Shown here: one piece after another, positions 9,123-16,551 of the stretch
Numbering within the stretch: the first letter of the stretch is position 1
Layout of the letters: each line of letters opens with the position of its first letter
Source of the DNA: Anaeromicropila populeti
GTDB lineage: Bacteria > Bacillota > Clostridia > Lachnospirales > Lachnospiraceae
DNA: 64,000 nt
Direction of reading: 5' to 3'
Assembly (NCBI RefSeq): GCF_900112775.1
Contig: NZ_FOYZ01000003.1
Span: 251,494-315,493 of the forward strand
Made by a program: the position numbers and the translations under genes
The notes under the pieces: model-generated
The model's input: the letters and a program-made list of their open reading frames with translations, nothing else
Told to the model about the DNA's origin: nothing
Database searches by the model: none

Positions 9123-9290
9123 CTTCAAGGAACAAAGTGTGTGTTCCACACACTTTGCCGCGCCTTGGGGGGTGGCTGTCCTTTAGCCACAATATTCCTT
9201 ACCCACAAGTGCGCATCATCCTGCACCCTGTTTTTTAGGGTGCTTTTTTCTGTGATAGCAAAATGCGGAGCAATTTCCTATCACAGAAAA
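9123..9290. repeat. Array of four hairpins between tgt and yajC
   Basis: Four consecutive palindromes. CAAAGTGTGTG/CACACACTTTG with a 3-nt loop (9133-9157); GTGGCT/AGCCAC (9172-9190); GCACCCT/AGGGTGC with T6 after it on the plus strand (9223-9249); and TTTTCTGTGATAG/CTATCACAGAAAA (9246-9290), whose interior AAATGC-GGA-GCAATTT continues the stem. No protein is apparent. It could be a dispersed intergenic repeat, an attenuating leader for yajC, or a chain of processing sites. A shorter hairpin resembling the first stem is at 55848-55869. Confidence 0.7.
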
Positions 9291-9304
9291 ACAGGTCATA
9301 TATT

Positions 9305-10435
9305 CTATTCACCTTCTGCCATTCGGGCCAGTTTATCCCTTTTATATTCTTGAAAACGATGTTCCTCAATTGCCATTCGGATTTCTTCCATCATCTTATT
9401 ATAAAAATACAAGTTATGTGTCACCAGAAAACGTAATCCCAGCATCTCCTTGGCTTTTAGTAAATGTCTGATATAAGCTCTGCTGTATGTCTTACAGACA
9501 GGACACTGACACCCCTCTTCAATCGGACGTTCATCCAGTTCATACTTGGCATTCAGCAAGTTCATTTTTCCATGGTTGGTATAAGCATGTCCATGTCTTC
9601 CATTCCTTGAAGGATAAACACAGTCAAAAAAATCTACCCCTCTCTCCACGGCCTCTAAAATATTAGCTGGTGTCCCCACCCCCATTAAATAAGTGGGCTT
9701 TTCCAGTGGCAGATAAGGTACTGTTTGTTCAATTATCTCATACATTTCCTCGTGGGATTCCCCAACTGCCAGACCGCCTAATGCATATCCATCCAAATCA
9801 AGTTCCGAAATCCTTCTGGCATGCTCTATCCGTATATCTGCAAAGGTTCCTCCCTGATTAATACCAAACAGCATCTGCTTTGGATTAATGGTATCTTCAA
9901 GTGAATTCAATCGTTCCATTTCTGTCTTACAGCGCAAAAGCCAGCGGGTAGTCCTGTCAACAGAGTCCTGCATATATTTTCTTGTCGCTGGATGAGGAGG
10001 ACATTCATCAAAAGCCATTGCAATAGTAGATGCTAGGTTTGACTGAATCTGCATACTTTCCTCTGGCCCCATAAAAATACGTTTTCCATCAATATGAGAC
10101 TGAAAATATACTCCCTCTTCCTTTATTTTTCTTAACCCTGCCAGAGAAAAAACTTGAAATCCTCCTGAATCAGTAAGAATTGGCTTATCCCATACCATAA
10201 ACTTATGCAACCCACCCATTTTTTTTACTACAAGGTCTCCTGGTCTTACATGCAGATGATACGTATTGGATAGTTCAACCTGAGTATCAATTGCCTGCAA
10301 ATCCAATGTGGACACAGCACCCTTAATGGCAGCCGCTGTCCCAACATTCATAAATACAGGTGTCTGTATTGTACCATGTACAGTATGAAATTCGCCTCGT
10401 TTCGCATTATTATCTCTAGTTATCAAACGATACAT
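9305..10435 (-). CDS. tgt: Queuine tRNA-ribosyltransferase
   Basis: Exchanges guanine-34 in GUN-anticodon tRNAs for a queuosine precursor. DSGGFQVFS and the GGLAVGE loop are the family's substrate-binding motifs. The zinc site is CQCPVC followed by a His near the C-terminus (THN). I prefer ATG at 10435, giving MYRLITRDNNAKRGEF, because GGAG lies 6 nt upstream; the ATG at 10447 has its purine run directly adjacent. 376 residues is normal. It leads the yajC/Sec cluster in the usual order. Confidence 0.96.
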   Translation of the reverse strand: MYRLITRDNNAKRGEFHTVHGTIQTPVFMNVGTAAAIKGAVSTLDLQAIDTQVELSNTYHLHVRPGDLVVKKMGGLHKFMVWDKPILTDSGGFQVFSLAGLRKIKEEGVYFQSHIDGKRIFMGPEESMQIQSNLASTIAMAFDECPPHPATRKYMQDSVDRTTRWLLRCKTEMERLNSLEDTINPKQMLFGINQGGTFADIRIEHARRISELDLDGYALGGLAVGESHEEMYEIIEQTVPYLPLEKPTYLMGVGTPANILEAVERGVDFFDCVYPSRNGRHGHAYTNHGKMNLLNAKYELDERPIEEGCQCPVCKTYSRAYIRHLLKAKEMLGLRFLVTHNLYFYNKMMEEIRMAIEEHRFQEYKRDKLARMAEGE

Positions 10436-10461
10436 TGCCTTCTCCATTCCTTACATAATTC

Positions 10462-10510
10462 CGCAGACAATAGACAGAAAAAGTATCTCCTGACATTCAT
10501 ATTGTCTGCG
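10462..10510. repeat. Inverted repeat upstream of tgt
   Basis: CGCAGACAAT (10462-10471) and ATTGTCTGCG (10501-10510) are perfect 10-bp arms around a 29-nt interior. There is no U-run, so a terminator is unlikely. A protein-binding site or an mRNA stem in the tgt leader is possible. Confidence 0.6.
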
Positions 10511-10616
10511 TAACTACAAGTTCTTCTAATGTACTTCCCTGTAGTTTGCCGACTAATAGTATAGCCTCTAACAGAGAAAATTTCAACACATTAAAAGTGT
10601 TTTACGTATTAAATTT

Positions 10617-10844
10617 TTAGGATACAGCAAATTTCTTAAGAATATTTTCAAAATTTGGATTATAACCTCGACAAGTTACACTTAATTCCTTGGTAAGATC
10701 TAAACTCAATACACCCAGTAGAGATTTTGCATCTACAACTACTCTGTTGTAGCTAATATCAATATCAAAGTTACACCTAGATGCCTCACGCACAAATTCT
10801 TTTACCTGGTTTACTTCCTGTAATCTTATCTTCGTCTTTTCCAT
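10617..10844 (-). CDS. HPr-like protein lacking the active-site histidine
   Basis: A 75-residue protein with the HPr fold pattern: VNQVKEFVREASRCNFDIDI (helix 1 and strand), then VVDAKSLLGVLSLDL, which matches the HPr regulatory-serine segment NAKSIMGVMSL, including the serine. The region that should carry the phosphorylatable His15 (HARPA in true HPr) is absent; the N-terminus reads KIRLQEVNQV. It therefore cannot act as an ordinary PTS phosphocarrier but could still be seen by HPr kinase or bind HPr partners. Such degenerate HPr proteins are frequent in Clostridia. It has its own promoter 58 nt upstream. Confidence 0.8.
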   Translation of the reverse strand: MEKTKIRLQEVNQVKEFVREASRCNFDIDISYNRVVVDAKSLLGVLSLDLTKELSVTCRGYNPNFENILKKFAVS

Positions 10845-10901
10845 AAATAATTCACTTCTTTCTTTTAATAAAAACTCAACTATGTGCTAACATTTTAGTT
10901 A

Positions 10902-10930
10902 GTTATATCACCTTTTGCGAATACCGTCAA
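10902..10930 (-). promoter_or_regulatory. Promoter for the HPr-like gene
   Basis: Minus-strand TTGACG (10925-10930), 17-nt spacer, TATAAC (10902-10907), ending 57 nt before the HPr-like start. A CTAAC repeat with inverted copies follows immediately. Confidence 0.7.
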
Positions 10931-11058
10931 TCTTTTTTCTATTTAATTTTAATTTTTATATTTATAGGAAAATTCTTCTTATAATAAGATGTATCTTATT
11001 CGATTTTATTCCTTACTATTCGTCATAAAAAAATATTTCTAAATTTTTTAAAATTATC

Positions 11059-11087
11059 TTGACAATAGCAACAATTTATTGTATTAT
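11059..11087 (+). promoter_or_regulatory. Promoter for tRNA-Trp
   Basis: TTGACA (11059-11064), exactly 17 nt, TATTAT (11082-11087), 41 nt upstream of the mature tRNA 5' end. A near-consensus vegetative promoter, as expected for stable RNA. Confidence 0.85.
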
Positions 11088-11128
11088 GATTAAGCAACAC
11101 AGCAGTGCTGCAACATACATAAGTACAT

Positions 11129-11201
11129 AGGGGTATAGTTCAGTTGGTAGAATAACGGTCTCCAAAACCGCAGGTCGTGGGTTCAAGTCCTACTGCCCCT
11201 G
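11129..11201 (+). tRNA. tRNA-Trp (anticodon CCA)
   Basis: 73-nt cloverleaf. Acceptor arms AGGGGTA (11129-11135) and TGCCCCT (11194-11200) with discriminator G. The D arm contains AGTTGGTAG, the anticodon loop CTCCAAA reads CCA, and the T arm contains GGTTCAA. No CCA is encoded. It stands alone with its own promoter and terminator. Confidence 0.96.
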
Positions 11202-11210
11202 TTCTTTTGA

Positions 11211-11242
11211 GTCATAAGCCTTTTGGTTTATGACTTTTTTGT
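11211..11242 (+). terminator. Terminator after tRNA-Trp
   Basis: GTCATAA (11211-11217) pairs with TTATGAC (11228-11234), followed by T7. It starts 10 nt after the tRNA. Confidence 0.9.
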
Positions 11243-11459
11243 TTTATATGCTTTCATACACATATTTCATGTATATTCTATTTCCATATGCCATTTTCTA
11301 TTCCTACAAATTGCTGACATATAATAAACCGTTACTATTATTTTATGAAAGAAAAGATAGACTCTTGTCAGATTACTATTTTTCATATAAAATAACACTA
11401 TTGCGCGAGCTGGTGAAATTAACAAAATAAAAACTTTTCAAGTATAAGGAGTTTATTGT

Positions 11460-13016
11460 ATGAGTATCTTAAATGTTGAAAATCTAAGTCACGGATTTGG
11501 TGATCGGGCTATTTTTCATAACGTATCCTTTCGTCTTTTAAAAGGGGAACATATTGGGTTATTTGGCTCCAATGGCGAAGGTAAATCTACCTTCATGAAT
11601 ATAATCACAGGAAAACTCCAGCCAGATGAAGGTAAAATTGAATGGTCAAAAAATGTTCGTGTAGGCTATCTGGATCAGCACACCGTTCTTGAAAAAGGCA
11701 TGACTATTCGAGATGTTTTAAAATCTGCTTTTGCTTTTTTATACGATATGGAAAACCAGATGAATGAAATCTGTGACAAAATGGGAGAAGCTTCTGAAAC
11801 CGAACTAGCTTCTATGATGGAAGATCTAGGTGTCATTCAGGATTTACTTATGGCACACGACTTTTATATTATAGACTCTAAAATCGAAGAAATCGGCCAT
11901 GCTCTAGGATTAGATGATATTGGATTAGATAAAGATGTTACTGATTTGAGCGGTGGTCAAAGAACTAAGGTTCTACTGGGAAAATTATTATTAGAAAAGC
12001 CCGACATCTTATTATTGGACGAGCCTACTAACTATCTGGACACCCAACATATTGAATGGTTAAAGCGTTACTTACAGGATTATGAAAACGCATTTATTTT
12101 AATATCCCATGACATCCCTTTTCTTAATAGTGTCATTAACCTAATCTATCATATGGAAAATCAGGCGCTTAACCGTTATGTCGGCGATTATGATAAATTT
12201 CAAGAGGTTTATGAAATGAAGAAGGCACAGCTAGAAGCTGCTTATCGAAAGCAACAACAAGAAATCGAAGAACTAGAGGATTTTGTTGCTCGTAATAAAG
12301 CAAGGGTTTCCACCCGCAATATGGCTATGTCCCGCCAGAAAAAGCTAGATAAAATGGAAGTGATTGAGCTGCAAAAGGAAAAACCAAAACCTGAATTTAA
12401 TTTTATAAGTGCAAGAGCATCTGGCAAGGTTTTATTTGAAACGAAAGACTTAGTAATTGGTTATGATGAACCACTCTCTCATCCTTTAAATCTATCTATG
12501 GAACGGGGACAGAAAGTAGTTTTAGTTGGAGCAAATGGAATTGGTAAAACAACTCTTTTAAAAAGTATTTTAGGCTTAATCCCACCTGTATCTGGAAGTG
12601 TGTCCTTGGGAGACTACCTTCATATTGGCTACTTTGAGCAAGAAATGACTCCTGGTAATACAACAACGTGTATTGAAGAAATCTGGAAAGAGTTCCCTTC
12701 TTACACTCAGTATCAGGTTCGCTCTGCCTTAGCAAAATGTGGACTGACAACAAAGCATATCGAAAGTCAGGTCCGCGTTTTAAGCGGAGGTGAACAAGCT
12801 AAAGTCAGACTTTGCAAGCTCATCAACCGCGAAACAAATATTCTGCTTCTGGATGAGCCTACAAACCATTTAGACATTGATGCGAAAGATGAATTAAGAC
12901 GTGCCCTGCAAGCCTATAAAGGCAGCATTCTGCTGATTTGTCATGAACCAGAATTTTATGAAGGACTGGCTACAGACGTATGGGACTGCTCCAGCTGGAG
13001 CTTAAAAATCATCTAA
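11460..13016 (+). CDS. ABC-F family ATPase (YbiT-like)
   Basis: Soluble twin-ATPase of the ABC-F type, which act on the ribosome in translation control or antibiotic protection. Two nucleotide-binding domains each have Walker A (GSNGEGKST; GANGIGKTT), signature (LSGGQ; LSGGE) and Walker B with DEPTN. The 80-residue linker is charged and helical (KAQLEAAYRKQQQEIEELED). 518 residues with no membrane segment rules out a transporter subunit. AAGGAG precedes the ATG. It resembles YbiT-type members rather than known resistance proteins such as Vga or OptrA, so a housekeeping role is more likely. Confidence 0.92.
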   Translation: MSILNVENLSHGFGDRAIFHNVSFRLLKGEHIGLFGSNGEGKSTFMNIITGKLQPDEGKIEWSKNVRVGYLDQHTVLEKGMTIRDVLKSAFAFLYDMENQMNEICDKMGEASETELASMMEDLGVIQDLLMAHDFYIIDSKIEEIGHALGLDDIGLDKDVTDLSGGQRTKVLLGKLLLEKPDILLLDEPTNYLDTQHIEWLKRYLQDYENAFILISHDIPFLNSVINLIYHMENQALNRYVGDYDKFQEVYEMKKAQLEAAYRKQQQEIEELEDFVARNKARVSTRNMAMSRQKKLDKMEVIELQKEKPKPEFNFISARASGKVLFETKDLVIGYDEPLSHPLNLSMERGQKVVLVGANGIGKTTLLKSILGLIPPVSGSVSLGDYLHIGYFEQEMTPGNTTTCIEEIWKEFPSYTQYQVRSALAKCGLTTKHIESQVRVLSGGEQAKVRLCKLINRETNILLLDEPTNHLDIDAKDELRRALQAYKGSILLICHEPEFYEGLATDVWDCSSWSLKII

Positions 13017-13049
13017 TTTTTATGTAATCCAGATTTTATAGAATAACAT

Positions 13050-13097
13050 AAGAGGTATATAAAATAGATGCTGCATTTATTTTTCATACCTCTTTGT
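13050..13097. terminator. Hairpin between ABC-F and thioesterase genes
   Basis: AAGAGGTAT (13050-13058) pairs with ATACCTCTT (13086-13094), with a second short stem inside. The T-run is weak. It lies between convergent genes and probably ends transcription in both directions. Confidence 0.6.
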
Positions 13098-13153
13098 ATT
13101 TGTATCATATATTTCACTATTCAATTAATATGTATTTCAATGAATCCCTTAGG

Positions 13154-13594
13154 TTATGGAATGTCAATTACATCTTGTCCCACTAACCCTGCAAAAAAAT
13201 CATATGCATCTGGATGTGACTTCTTTAATGAGATCAAATGATAGTTTTTATCAAGGACTGCATGAGCTGTACTTCCTAAAACCCTCAGCTCCTTTGTTAC
13301 TGCATCAATAACCTGATATGTAAATTCAATTTTTACACCGTTGAAACCTTCTACTTTAGGAACAATATATACTGTTTCATCAAATCGAACCATCGATTTA
13401 TACTTACAAGCTACTTCTGTTAAGGGACAAATAAATCCCATTTCCTCCATTCTATGATAAGAAAAATCTAGTAAATCTAACATCTCATTTCTGGCCTCTT
13501 CAAACCACCTAATATAATTGGAATGATGTACTACCTTCATCTGATCTGTTTCATAATACTGTGCCTTATGTTTATATACGCCTATTTTCCTCAT
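13154..13594 (-). CDS. Acyl-CoA thioesterase (YbgC/FadM hotdog family)
   Basis: Hotdog-fold thioesterase that hydrolyses acyl-CoA (or acyl-ACP) esters in the cytosol. The segment ETDQMKVVHHSNYIRWFEEAR contains the catalytic Asp and the family's H-x-N-Y pattern, and the 146-residue length is typical. ATG at 13594 follows GGGGGAAGAC. It is a single gene between convergent and divergent neighbours. Substrate not predictable. Confidence 0.9.
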   Translation of the reverse strand: MRKIGVYKHKAQYYETDQMKVVHHSNYIRWFEEARNEMLDLLDFSYHRMEEMGFICPLTEVACKYKSMVRFDETVYIVPKVEGFNGVKIEFTYQVIDAVTKELRVLGSTAHAVLDKNYHLISLKKSHPDAYDFFAGLVGQDVIDIP

Positions 13595-13714
13595 ATGTCT
13601 TCCCCCTATGCTTCGTAATAAATTATTTACTTATTTTCCTAAATACATATATTATAACAATTTTATTGAAAAAATCAATAAATTTCTAATTTTTTTTAAA
13701 TTTTAATTAAATTT

Positions 13715-13759
13715 TTTCACAATTTTTACACTTTCACAATTTTTACACTTTTACAATTT
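13715..13759. repeat. 17-bp tandem repeat in AT-rich leader
   Basis: The unit TTTCACAATTTTTACAC occurs at 13715-13731 and 13732-13748, followed by a partial copy TTTTACAATTT. It lies just upstream of the promoter of the unknown coiled-coil gene, so it could be an upstream activating or binding site, or simply slippage in AT-rich DNA. Confidence 0.75.
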
Positions 13760-13785
13760 GTTCATTTCTAGTACGAAAATATTAG

Positions 13786-13814
13786 TTGTTTCCAAATTGA
13801 AATCATGGTACAAT
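13786..13814 (+). promoter_or_regulatory. Promoter for the unknown coiled-coil gene
   Basis: TTGTTT (13786-13791), 17 nt, TACAAT (13809-13814), 37 nt upstream of the ATG. Confidence 0.65.
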
Positions 13815-13851
13815 AATCATACGTATTAATTCTGAAAAGGGAGTGATTAGA

Positions 13852-14520
13852 ATGGCAAGTTATGTTCAATTTTTAAACGTAGGCTTTGGTATTATTAACA
13901 ATACAAAAGAAGTAGAATCATGGGATATAAAAACAGCTATGGAAGAAGCACTATTAATGGATAATCCAGATACTGATGTTCGAATCATTGGTTTTAGATT
14001 TTATGACCTTGATCCAGTTACAAACCATGTTTCAAAGCGAAGTGGTATTTATTATCTGGATGGTGAGGTCTTCTACTATCCAAAAGTTGATAATGATATC
14101 TTGAATTTCTTAAAGACAATGAACAAGGAATTCCAGAAAAATCAACGCATTATAAAAATTCAAAAGCCATATACACTTGTATATCCTTTTGAAAGTGATG
14201 ATACTATTGTAGATGTGAAACCATTCTTAGCAAAGATTAAGGCGAAGAAAGCGGAAGAACAGCTTGATCGAATGAAAGAAGAAATTGAAGAGTACAAGAA
14301 TAATTTATTAGAGGCATTGCGTAAAATTGAAGATGCAATTGAAACAAATGCATTCAATACAATACCTTTATTAGATTCTCCGTATTCAGAAGCTACAAAA
14401 ACTCTTAATATTATGAATGATGGCGGTAATTTTAATAAACATATTGAATACCTGCGTAATAAGCGTGTTGAAATTATGAACTTAGAACGCACAATGAATG
14501 AAACCGGCGGAGTGCAATAA
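13852..14520 (+). CDS. Unknown cytosolic protein with coiled coil
   Basis: I do not recognise this family. 222 residues from ATG 13852, chosen because GGGAG is 8 nt upstream; a GTG 9 nt earlier overlaps that site. The N-terminal half (1-130) looks like a mixed alpha/beta domain with VRIIGFRFYDLD and KRSGIYYLDGEVFYYPKV. Residues about 135-165 (KAKKAEEQLDRMKEEIEEYK) are a strong heptad coiled coil, followed by a helical tail. There is no signal peptide or membrane segment. It is monocistronic, with its own promoter and terminator. It may be a lineage-restricted conserved protein. Confidence 0.8.
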   Translation: MASYVQFLNVGFGIINNTKEVESWDIKTAMEEALLMDNPDTDVRIIGFRFYDLDPVTNHVSKRSGIYYLDGEVFYYPKVDNDILNFLKTMNKEFQKNQRIIKIQKPYTLVYPFESDDTIVDVKPFLAKIKAKKAEEQLDRMKEEIEEYKNNLLEALRKIEDAIETNAFNTIPLLDSPYSEATKTLNIMNDGGNFNKHIEYLRNKRVEIMNLERTMNETGGVQ

Positions 14521-14528
14521 TACATAAT

Positions 14529-14564
14529 AAAAGGAAATTGTGATAATTCATCCAATTTCCTTTT
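14529..14564. terminator. Bidirectional terminator
   Basis: AAAAGGAAATTG (14529-14540) and CAATTTCCTTTT (14553-14564) are perfect 12-bp arms between two convergent genes, with A- and T-runs giving U-runs on both strands. Confidence 0.85.
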
Positions 14565-14605
14565 ATTGATTTATAAGACAATATGTTTTATAAATCATGA
14601 AAGTA

Positions 14606-15322
14606 TCATCCTGGCTCATTTGATACTATCTGACTATGTTCTTTTAACCACAAACGTCTTTTTTTATAATCAGGAATTATGGATGCAACTAGATCCCAAA
14701 AGTTCTTTGAATGATTCATATGTTTCAGGTGACACAATTCATGCACAACAACATAATCTATCATTTCTAATGGCGCCATAATAATTTTCCAGTTAATCAT
14801 CACAGCTCCTTTACTACTACAGCTGCCCCAGCGGGTTTTTGCTTCTCTTAATGTTAATTTACTAACTCTGACACCCAGTTTTGCACTGTACATTTTAATC
14901 TGATTATCTATTACCCATTTTGCCTGTTCAAAATACCAGCTGCATAATGCTTCTCTCACAATTTCCCTTGAAAGCTTCTTCCCAGATACTTGAATTTGAT
15001 TATGTAAAATTTTTACCTCTGGAACATCGTTCACCCTGTCTTCTACTAAAAGTAATGTATACTCTTTCCCTAAGTATAAAAAATGTTCCCCATTGACATA
15101 TTCTTTTGCCTGTGTCCTTTTTTCCATCAAATGCATCTTTTTTTGTTTTTCCCGAATCCACCCCAGCTTCTTCAAAACAATAGCCTCTACTTCATTCATG
15201 GACAAAATAGCAGGAGCTTTTACGATAACACTCCCATCCTGTTCCACAATGATTGAAATTGTTTTTCGTTTTGAACGAATTAGTACATATTCTAAATCTA
15301 CTTCCTCTCCAATACACTTCAT
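14606..15322 (-). CDS. YgjP/SprT-like zinc metallopeptidase (M48-type, DUF45)
   Basis: Predicted zinc-dependent hydrolase of the YgjP family. VVHELCHLKHMNHSKNFW near the C-terminus carries HExxH and the third ligand His. Upstream, LREAKTRWGSCSSKG is the other conserved block. 238 residues, no export signal. It is the last gene of the LRR-VWA-MoxR-MBL set, 30 nt after the MBL gene. Cellular substrate unknown. Confidence 0.9.
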   Translation of the reverse strand: MKCIGEEVDLEYVLIRSKRKTISIIVEQDGSVIVKAPAILSMNEVEAIVLKKLGWIREKQKKMHLMEKRTQAKEYVNGEHFLYLGKEYTLLLVEDRVNDVPEVKILHNQIQVSGKKLSREIVREALCSWYFEQAKWVIDNQIKMYSAKLGVRVSKLTLREAKTRWGSCSSKGAVMINWKIIMAPLEMIDYVVVHELCHLKHMNHSKNFWDLVASIIPDYKKRRLWLKEHSQIVSNEPG

Positions 15323-15352
15323 ATCCTTAATTCCACCTTATTTATATTGTAT

Positions 15353-16546
15353 TTATTGTGCCACACAACTTGAAAGTTTATTTCCATAACTGTCATAGAG
15401 CAAAGCAATGTCTTCCTTTTTTGTACTCCACACCTTCTCCTCTTTCCAAATATAATCACCTTTCTTGCCAGTGCATGCAATTGTTATTTTTTCATTTCTT
15501 AATAGCCTGCTCCCTTCAGGAAAGCAAAATACTTCCTTTCCTTTTGTGGAAAAAATGAAATATCCTGACAAATCCACCTCATCACCATTATTTATAATCG
15601 TAACCGTCTGATTTTCCAGCGAAACTGATTGGATTTCCAGGCTGGCAACTAACTTAGGAATAATAGGATCTGATACCTCTGTGTTTCCATTTGTATCAAT
15701 TTTAATAAGGACACCACATGCATAGTCTTCTGTAACATAAACCTTGGCAGAAGAGAAAAACGCTTTGACCTTTTTATTTGCAGAATTTTCATCCACTGAT
15801 GTATCCGTTGATATAACAGCTATTTCTGGTGAAACTGCCTTTGCAAACTTTACTGAAGTCGCATCCTTGTTTCCATGATTTGCCACCTTTAAAATGTCTG
15901 CTGAAACATCAGCACCAGCTTTTAATAACGTTTCTTCCTCTGCAAATTGCATATCCCCCGTAAATAGAAATGTTTTTCCATTTACCGACAGCTTCAGTAC
16001 CAGTGAATTATCATTATCATCTGCATCATTGTATTGAAGTGGTCCCAATACTTCAAAATAAACATCTGATGTAATAGCAATCTGGTCCCCTGCCTTTAGT
16101 TTTTTATGTGGCAGTGCTAATTGTTCCACTACCTGTTGTATTTTATTTTCACCTGTTTCTTCATTCATTGATATTTCGGCTGAATACACATTTTCTATTT
16201 CACATCTTTGTGCAAGTGCCTCCATACCACCAATGTGATCACTATGGGTATGGGTCAGAATAACACCATCTAATTTTGCCACTTCCTTATACTGTAATGC
16301 TCTGAAAAGAGAAGGTACAGAGTCATTCTCGCCTGCATCGATCAGAAAATTTTTTTCATCAACCTGTACTAATATAGAATCTGCCTTCCCCACATTTATA
16401 TACATAACAGATACTTGATGATGATACTGCTGCTTGTCTTCTTTACAGCCTGTTAATATACACAAATTCACTGCTATAAGAAGTACTGCTGCACCGATCC
16501 AAATCAATTTACCCCTCTGATTCTTAATCATATTTCTTTCACCCAT
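15353..16546 (-). CDS. ComEC-like MBL-fold lipoprotein with lamin-tail domain
   Basis: Exported metallo-beta-lactamase-fold hydrolase. A signal peptide ends in the lipobox LTGC (about residue 34), so it should be a lipoprotein on the outer face of the membrane. The catalytic motif THTHSDHIGG is at about 99-108 with further ligands GDMQFAEE and NHGNKD, as in the C-terminal nuclease-like domain of ComEC. Residues about 305-397 look like a lamin-tail domain (SLENQTVTIINNGDEVDLSGYF). This pairing suggests an extracellular nuclease or phosphodiesterase bound to the cell surface. The start could also be ATG five codons later. Confidence 0.85.
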   Translation of the reverse strand: MGERNMIKNQRGKLIWIGAAVLLIAVNLCILTGCKEDKQQYHHQVSVMYINVGKADSILVQVDEKNFLIDAGENDSVPSLFRALQYKEVAKLDGVILTHTHSDHIGGMEALAQRCEIENVYSAEISMNEETGENKIQQVVEQLALPHKKLKAGDQIAITSDVYFEVLGPLQYNDADDNDNSLVLKLSVNGKTFLFTGDMQFAEEETLLKAGADVSADILKVANHGNKDATSVKFAKAVSPEIAVISTDTSVDENSANKKVKAFFSSAKVYVTEDYACGVLIKIDTNGNTEVSDPIIPKLVASLEIQSVSLENQTVTIINNGDEVDLSGYFIFSTKGKEVFCFPEGSRLLRNEKITIACTGKKGDYIWKEEKVWSTKKEDIALLYDSYGNKLSSCVAQ

Positions 16547-16551
16547 TCTTC

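Noticed and set aside
9141-9353. 70-codon plus-strand frame across the hairpin block
   Set aside because: It is made of palindrome sequence and overlaps the end of tgt; not a gene.
11230-11430. 66-codon plus-strand frame after the tRNA-Trp terminator
   Set aside because: Phe/Tyr/Leu-rich translation of AT-rich DNA, starts within the terminator, no ribosome site.
13727-13759. Possible CRISPR because of regularly spaced repeats
   Set aside because: Repeats are contiguous 17-bp tandem units without unique spacers, and no cas genes are present.
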